This document shows, in pieces, positions 60,569-64,000 of a stretch of 64,000 bases of DNA. A program made the position numbers and the translations under genes. Origin of the DNA: Nemorincola caseinilytica (GTDB lineage: Bacteria; Bacteroidota; Bacteroidia; Chitinophagales; Chitinophagaceae); the NCBI RefSeq assembly GCF_039540515.1, contig NZ_BAABFA010000019.1:247693-311692 (forward strand), in the 5' to 3' direction. The notes beneath the pieces were generated by a model. The model did not search any database, had not been told where the DNA came from, and saw only the letters and a list, made by a program, of their open reading frames with translations. How positions within the stretch are numbered: the stretch's first letter is position 1; each line of letters begins with the position of its first letter.

Positions 60569-62028
60569 TTCTTGTCTTTTCTTATGAGTTGCGCTACCAG
60601 TTCGGCCTCGGTAGCCAGTTTATTGCCTACATAGGTAGTGCCTTTCATCTCTACTATACCACGGCGTATGGGGCTCAGCAGTTCCATCTTCAGTATCAGG
60701 GTATCGCCCGGGCGCACAATGTTCTTGAACTTCACCTTATCTATCTTCAGGAAGTAGGTATCATAGTTCTCCGGGTCGCTTATATTGTTCAGCGCCAGTA
60801 TGCCGCCTGTCTGCGCCAGCGCCTCTATCTGCAGCACACCCGGCATTACCGGGTTGCCGGGGAAATGGCCCTGGAAGAAATGCTCGTTGAAGGTAACGCT
60901 CTTCACGCCCACCACATGGTTGTCGCTCAGCTCTATTATCTTATCTACGAACAGGAAGGGAAACTTATGCGGCAGCACCTTCACTATATGGTTTATGTCG
61001 TATATGGCCTGCTGCGATGGGTCGTAATGCGGTATATCGGCTATGTGCTTGTTCTTCTTTATGTACTGCTTTATCTTCTTCGCAAATTCCACATTGGTAG
61101 CGTGGCCCGGCCTGCTGGCTATTATGTGCGCTTTTATAGAGTGTCCTGCCAGTGCCAGGTCGCCTATCACATCCAGCAGCTTGTGGCGCGCCGGCTCGTT
61201 AGAGAAATGCAGTTGCACATTGTTCAGTATACCTTCCTGCTTCACCTCTATCTTCTGCTTATTGAAGACCTTTGCCAGGCGCTGCAGTTCTTCGGGGGCC
61301 ACTATCTTGTCCACTACCACTATGGCATTGTTCAGGTCTCCTCCCTTTATCAGGTTATTGTCCAGCAGGTATTCCAGCTCATGCAAAAAACAGAAGGTAC
61401 GGCATGGCCCTATCTCTGTACGGAACTCCGTTATATGCCTCAGCACCGCATGCTGCGTGCCCAGCACCGGCGAGTTGAAGTCTATCAGTGCCGTTACCTG
61501 GTAGTCATTGGCAGGTATGGCCAGCATATCCACCTTCTTCACAGGGTCGTAATAGTGAATGTTGCTGTCTATCGTATATACTATGCGTTTGGCCTCCTGC
61601 TCTTCTATACCCGAGCTTTCTATCGCCTCCATGAACTCGCGCGCGCTGCCATCCATTATAGGCACTTCGGGGCCATCCATCTCTATCAGCACATTGTCTA
61701 TACCCATGCCCACCAGTGCGGCCATAGTATGCTCTATGGTGCTCACTCGGGCGCCATTATATTCTATCGTTGTCCCGCGCGATGTATCTACCACAAAGTC
61801 CACATCGGCCTTTACCACGGGCTTTTCGGGCAGGTCTATCCTCTGGAAACGGATACCATGTCCCGGGTTGGCGGGCCGCATGGTCATCGTCACTTCCTTA
61901 CCGGTGTGCAGCCCCACTCCGTGCAGGGTCACAGCGTTCTTCAGCGTATGCTGATTGGGGCTTGTACCTGCATGGTACTGTTCTGCCTTCTTCTTGCTAT
62001 CGTGTTTGATTACTGTGTCCTCGTTCAC
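60565..62028 (-). CDS. lpxC/fabZ: Bifunctional LpxC deacetylase / FabZ dehydratase
   Basis: 487 residues, a fusion typical of Bacteroidota. Residues ~25-320: LpxC, the zinc deacetylase of lipid A synthesis, with TLHGVGLHTGKEV, the zinc ligand in TIEHTMAALVGMGIDN and HKLLDVIGDLALAGH. Residues ~345-487: FabZ, the 3-hydroxyacyl-ACP dehydratase, with HFPGNPVMPGVLQIEALAQT carrying the catalytic His and Glu. Overlaps lpxD by 4 bp upstream and lpxA by 4 bp downstream, so the three are coupled. The fusion ties lipid A to fatty acid synthesis, which draw on the same substrate. Confidence 0.97.
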   Translation of the reverse strand: MNEDTVIKHDSKKKAEQYHAGTSPNQHTLKNAVTLHGVGLHTGKEVTMTMRPANPGHGIRFQRIDLPEKPVVKADVDFVVDTSRGTTIEYNGARVSTIEHTMAALVGMGIDNVLIEMDGPEVPIMDGSAREFMEAIESSGIEEQEAKRIVYTIDSNIHYYDPVKKVDMLAIPANDYQVTALIDFNSPVLGTQHAVLRHITEFRTEIGPCRTFCFLHELEYLLDNNLIKGGDLNNAIVVVDKIVAPEELQRLAKVFNKQKIEVKQEGILNNVQLHFSNEPARHKLLDVIGDLALAGHSIKAHIIASRPGHATNVEFAKKIKQYIKKNKHIADIPHYDPSQQAIYDINHIVKVLPHKFPFLFVDKIIELSDNHVVGVKSVTFNEHFFQGHFPGNPVMPGVLQIEALAQTGGILALNNISDPENYDTYFLKIDKVKFKNIVRPGDTLILKMELLSPIRRGIVEMKGTTYVGNKLATEAELVAQLIRKDKK

Positions 62029-63098
62029 TTTTTATACTCCGTGTTTTGTATGCTCAATAGTGCGGTCAGTTCCTGCACCGTTTCTTCGAGTTTCAGCAGG
62101 CGGTTCTGCAATTCGGGCAAATTTCTAAAAATTGCCTGACTTTTTAATGAACTTTTATAGTCGAATGCCGGCGAACTGTTCAAAGTCGTATTCTCTACCG
62201 TCACCGACTTCGATACTCCGCTCTGTGCATTTATACGCGTACCATCGGCTATTTGTATATGGCCTACTATACCTACCTGCCCGCCTATTACGCAATTCTT
62301 GCCTATACGGGTACTGCCCGATATGCCTGTTTGCGCCGCTATCACTGTATTGGCGCCTATCTCCACATTGTGCGCTATCTGTATCAGGTTGTCCAGCTTC
62401 ACACCATGGCGTATTATGGTCGATCCCATCGTAGCCCTGTCTATAGTGGTGTTGGCGCCTATCTCCACATCGTCCTCTATCACCACATTGCCTATCTGGG
62501 CTATTTTTTTATATGAGCCATCGCTCAGTGGCGCGAACCCAAAACCATCGCCGCCTATTATGGCCCCTGAGTGTACTATCACATTGTTTCCCAGTATACA
62601 TCCCTGGTATATACGCACACCTGCATATATCTTGCTGTCCTTGCCTATACGCACATCCCTGCCTACAAAGCTGCCGGGGCATATCTGTACCCCATCGGCC
62701 AGCACTGCATTATCGTCTACATACGAAAAAGCGCCAATATATACATTGGCGCCTATCCGTGCCTTAGGCGATACATATGATGGTTGCTCTACACCCGTCT
62801 TCCCATTACCCGATATGATGTTGTTATAATGCTCCAGCAGGGTAGCGAAACTGCTGTAGGCATCCTTCACTCTTATAAGGGTGGTATTTACCGGCGCTGT
62901 CAGCTGTAAGGTCTCATTCACTATTATGATGGATGCGGCAGACGAGTATATATACTCCTCATACTTCCGGTTCGACAGGAAACAAAGATCCCCGTCGCGA
63001 GCCTCCTCTATCTTGGCAAGATTGTTCACGGTAGCTGCGGGGTCTCCCTCCAGCCTACCCTGTAACAGTGTAGCTATCTGCTGCGCTGTGAATTGCAT
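62025..63098 (-). CDS. lpxD: UDP-3-O-acylglucosamine N-acyltransferase
   Basis: 357 residues. Third lipid A step: N-acylation of the deacetylated product. N-terminal uridine-binding domain with EEARDGDLCFLSNRKYEEY, then a beta-helix of hexapeptides (ARIGANVYIGAFSYVDDNAV), the catalytic His in IQIAHNVEIG, and a C-terminal helix. Overlaps lpxC/fabZ by 4 bp. Confidence 0.97.
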   Translation of the reverse strand: MQFTAQQIATLLQGRLEGDPAATVNNLAKIEEARDGDLCFLSNRKYEEYIYSSAASIIIVNETLQLTAPVNTTLIRVKDAYSSFATLLEHYNNIISGNGKTGVEQPSYVSPKARIGANVYIGAFSYVDDNAVLADGVQICPGSFVGRDVRIGKDSKIYAGVRIYQGCILGNNVIVHSGAIIGGDGFGFAPLSDGSYKKIAQIGNVVIEDDVEIGANTTIDRATMGSTIIRHGVKLDNLIQIAHNVEIGANTVIAAQTGISGSTRIGKNCVIGGQVGIVGHIQIADGTRINAQSGVSKSVTVENTTLNSSPAFDYKSSLKSQAIFRNLPELQNRLLKLEETVQELTALLSIQNTEYKK

Positions 63099-63193
63099 GT
63101 ATCTATTATTTCAATGGTTGCTATTATATCAGCTATCCGGGCAATTGTGGCAGAAAAGGGTATTCAGAGAGGGCTATAGCTACTTTCTTACCA

Positions 63194-64000
63194 TTATTGT
63201 ACATAGCAAATGTAGTTTTTATGTACCGCTCTGGCAAGTGCCTGGTTCACCAACGAGTCATCTATTTCCGTTATGTTCTTTACTTGTCCTGTCTTCGTCT
63301 CTATCTTTATCAGTTCTTCATTTATATTATATGTGCTGTTCGATGTCACCCCTTCGAACACATAATATCTCAGGTCCTCTTCCTTTATCCTTTTCTCCCG
63401 CATCACCTGCTCCTTTATATCATTCAAATAGCTTGCCAAAGATCCCGAACTGAACAGAACTTTGTACAATTTTCTCAGAATGAGCATCTGGCAAAGGTCG
63501 GATAAAATTTTATCATCATGCTTCTGCCATACTTTTATGGCCGATAGCACATCTGTATCGTCCATATCGCAAAATACCTCCATGTGTGCGGGGTCGTTCT
63601 GCAGGTCTTCTTCGCTCAGGTCTCTTTGCAGGAAATATTGCAGGGCCGGCGTAGCAAAAAGTGTTTCGCCCTGCCCGGCCAGGTACTTTGCCCTTTTCAA
63701 TATATTCACCAGTAGCAGCTCTGTGCTCAGCACCGTCTTGTGCAGGTATACCTGCCAGTACATGAGCCTGCGCGCTATTATGAATTTCTCTACCGACTGC
63801 ACACCTTTCTCTTCTACCATCAGCTCGTTATCACGCACCGTCAGCATCTGCAGTATGCGGTCATAGCCTATCACCCCCTCCGATACGCCTGTGTAAAAGC
63901 TGTCGCGGTTCAGGTAGTCCATCCGGTCCACATCCATAAGTGTTCGAAAGTTTGCCTTTCTTTGTATAACCATTTCTTTCATATTTGAAAGCTCAACGAG
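63194..64000 (-). CDS. HD-superfamily phosphohydrolase (5' end beyond window)
   Basis: At least 268 residues; the frame runs open to the window edge, so ATG 63982 is probably internal. DVDRMDYLNRDSFYTGVSEG is the hallmark of the dNTP triphosphohydrolase-like/SAMHD1-related HD family found next to lpxD in Bacteroidota. The rest is helical, with DDTDVLSAIKVWQKHDDKIL. The HD metal site should lie in the missing N-terminus. Its position 95 bp upstream of lpxD suggests co-transcription with the lipid A genes; a role in that pathway is not established. Confidence 0.85.
   Translation of the reverse strand, partial: LVELSNMKEMVIQRKANFRTLMDVDRMDYLNRDSFYTGVSEGVIGYDRILQMLTVRDNELMVEEKGVQSVEKFIIARRLMYWQVYLHKTVLSTELLLVNILKRAKYLAGQGETLFATPALQYFLQRDLSEEDLQNDPAHMEVFCDMDDTDVLSAIKVWQKHDDKILSDLCQMLILRKLYKVLFSSGSLASYLNDIKEQVMREKRIKEEDLRYYVFEGVTSNSTYNINEELIKIETKTGQVKNITEIDDSLVNQALARAVHKNYICYVQ

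Noticed and set aside
60589..62139. A 516-codon plus-strand ORF
   Set aside because: Antisense to lpxC/fabZ, which is certain; the shadow translation is unusually rich in Tyr, His and Arg.

Overview
This 64 kb window is chromosomal DNA from a Bacteroidota bacterium, most likely a Chitinophagaceae-like member (an inference from gene content, not a placement). Supporting signs are a fused LpxC/FabZ gene, BatD/BatE, a SusC-type TonB-dependent receptor with a carboxypeptidase-regulatory N-terminus, a giant protein ending in a type IX secretion sorting domain, lipoproteins with charged residues after the lipobox cysteine, and promoters of the Bacteroidota form TTTG-N19-TAnnTTTG. Isoleucine is coded mainly by ATA in the resident genes, even in groEL.

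Layout. 1-3510: a TSP3/OmpA outer-membrane protein (5' end outside the window), a fatty acid desaturase and a START-domain protein. 3540-7260: a decayed mobile island against the 3' end of tRNA-Phe, holding fragments of a polymerase-like gene, RadC, a frameshifted cytosine methyltransferase, a small island protein, an ArdC N-terminus and a CD-NTase-like C-terminus. 7587-13472: batD-batE, a YoeB-type toxin-antitoxin pair and a TonB-dependent receptor. 13557-23395 (minus): a six-gene operon of response regulator, HEAT-repeat membrane protein, two processive GT2 synthases, a TPR/beta-barrel outer-membrane protein and a DUF4838 lipoprotein. Its logic resembles pgaABCD and it is the best candidate here for an undescribed exopolysaccharide system. 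23811-25849: groES-groEL. 26028-31081: acetyl-CoA synthetase (minus), then a GT4-CE4-GT4 surface glycan cluster. 31089-36357: an orphan 2-oxoacid oxidoreductase alpha subunit, a small membrane protein, a DinB protein, accA and dapA.

36928-45856 (minus): an L,D-transpeptidase and a 2344-residue secreted repeat protein with two predicted seven-bladed propellers. 46298-47256 (minus): rplU, rpmA and a Lys/Ala/Pro histone-H1-like protein. 47426-55203: a GH3-family protein, a small exported protein, a class D beta-lactamase-like lipoprotein, pyrG, a TylF-like methyltransferase, murI and a GT4 glycosyltransferase. 55306-58897 (minus): a Big-domain lipoprotein and a flotillin-like protein with four repeated N-terminal modules. 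59315-64000: a small exported protein and the lipid A operon HD hydrolase (cut by the window end)-lpxD-lpxC/fabZ-lpxA.

Much of the window serves the cell envelope: lipid A (lpx genes), peptidoglycan (murI, dapA, L,D-transpeptidase), fatty acids (accA, fabZ, desaturase) and several sets of glycan-making genes. All functions are read from sequence motifs; no database search was run.
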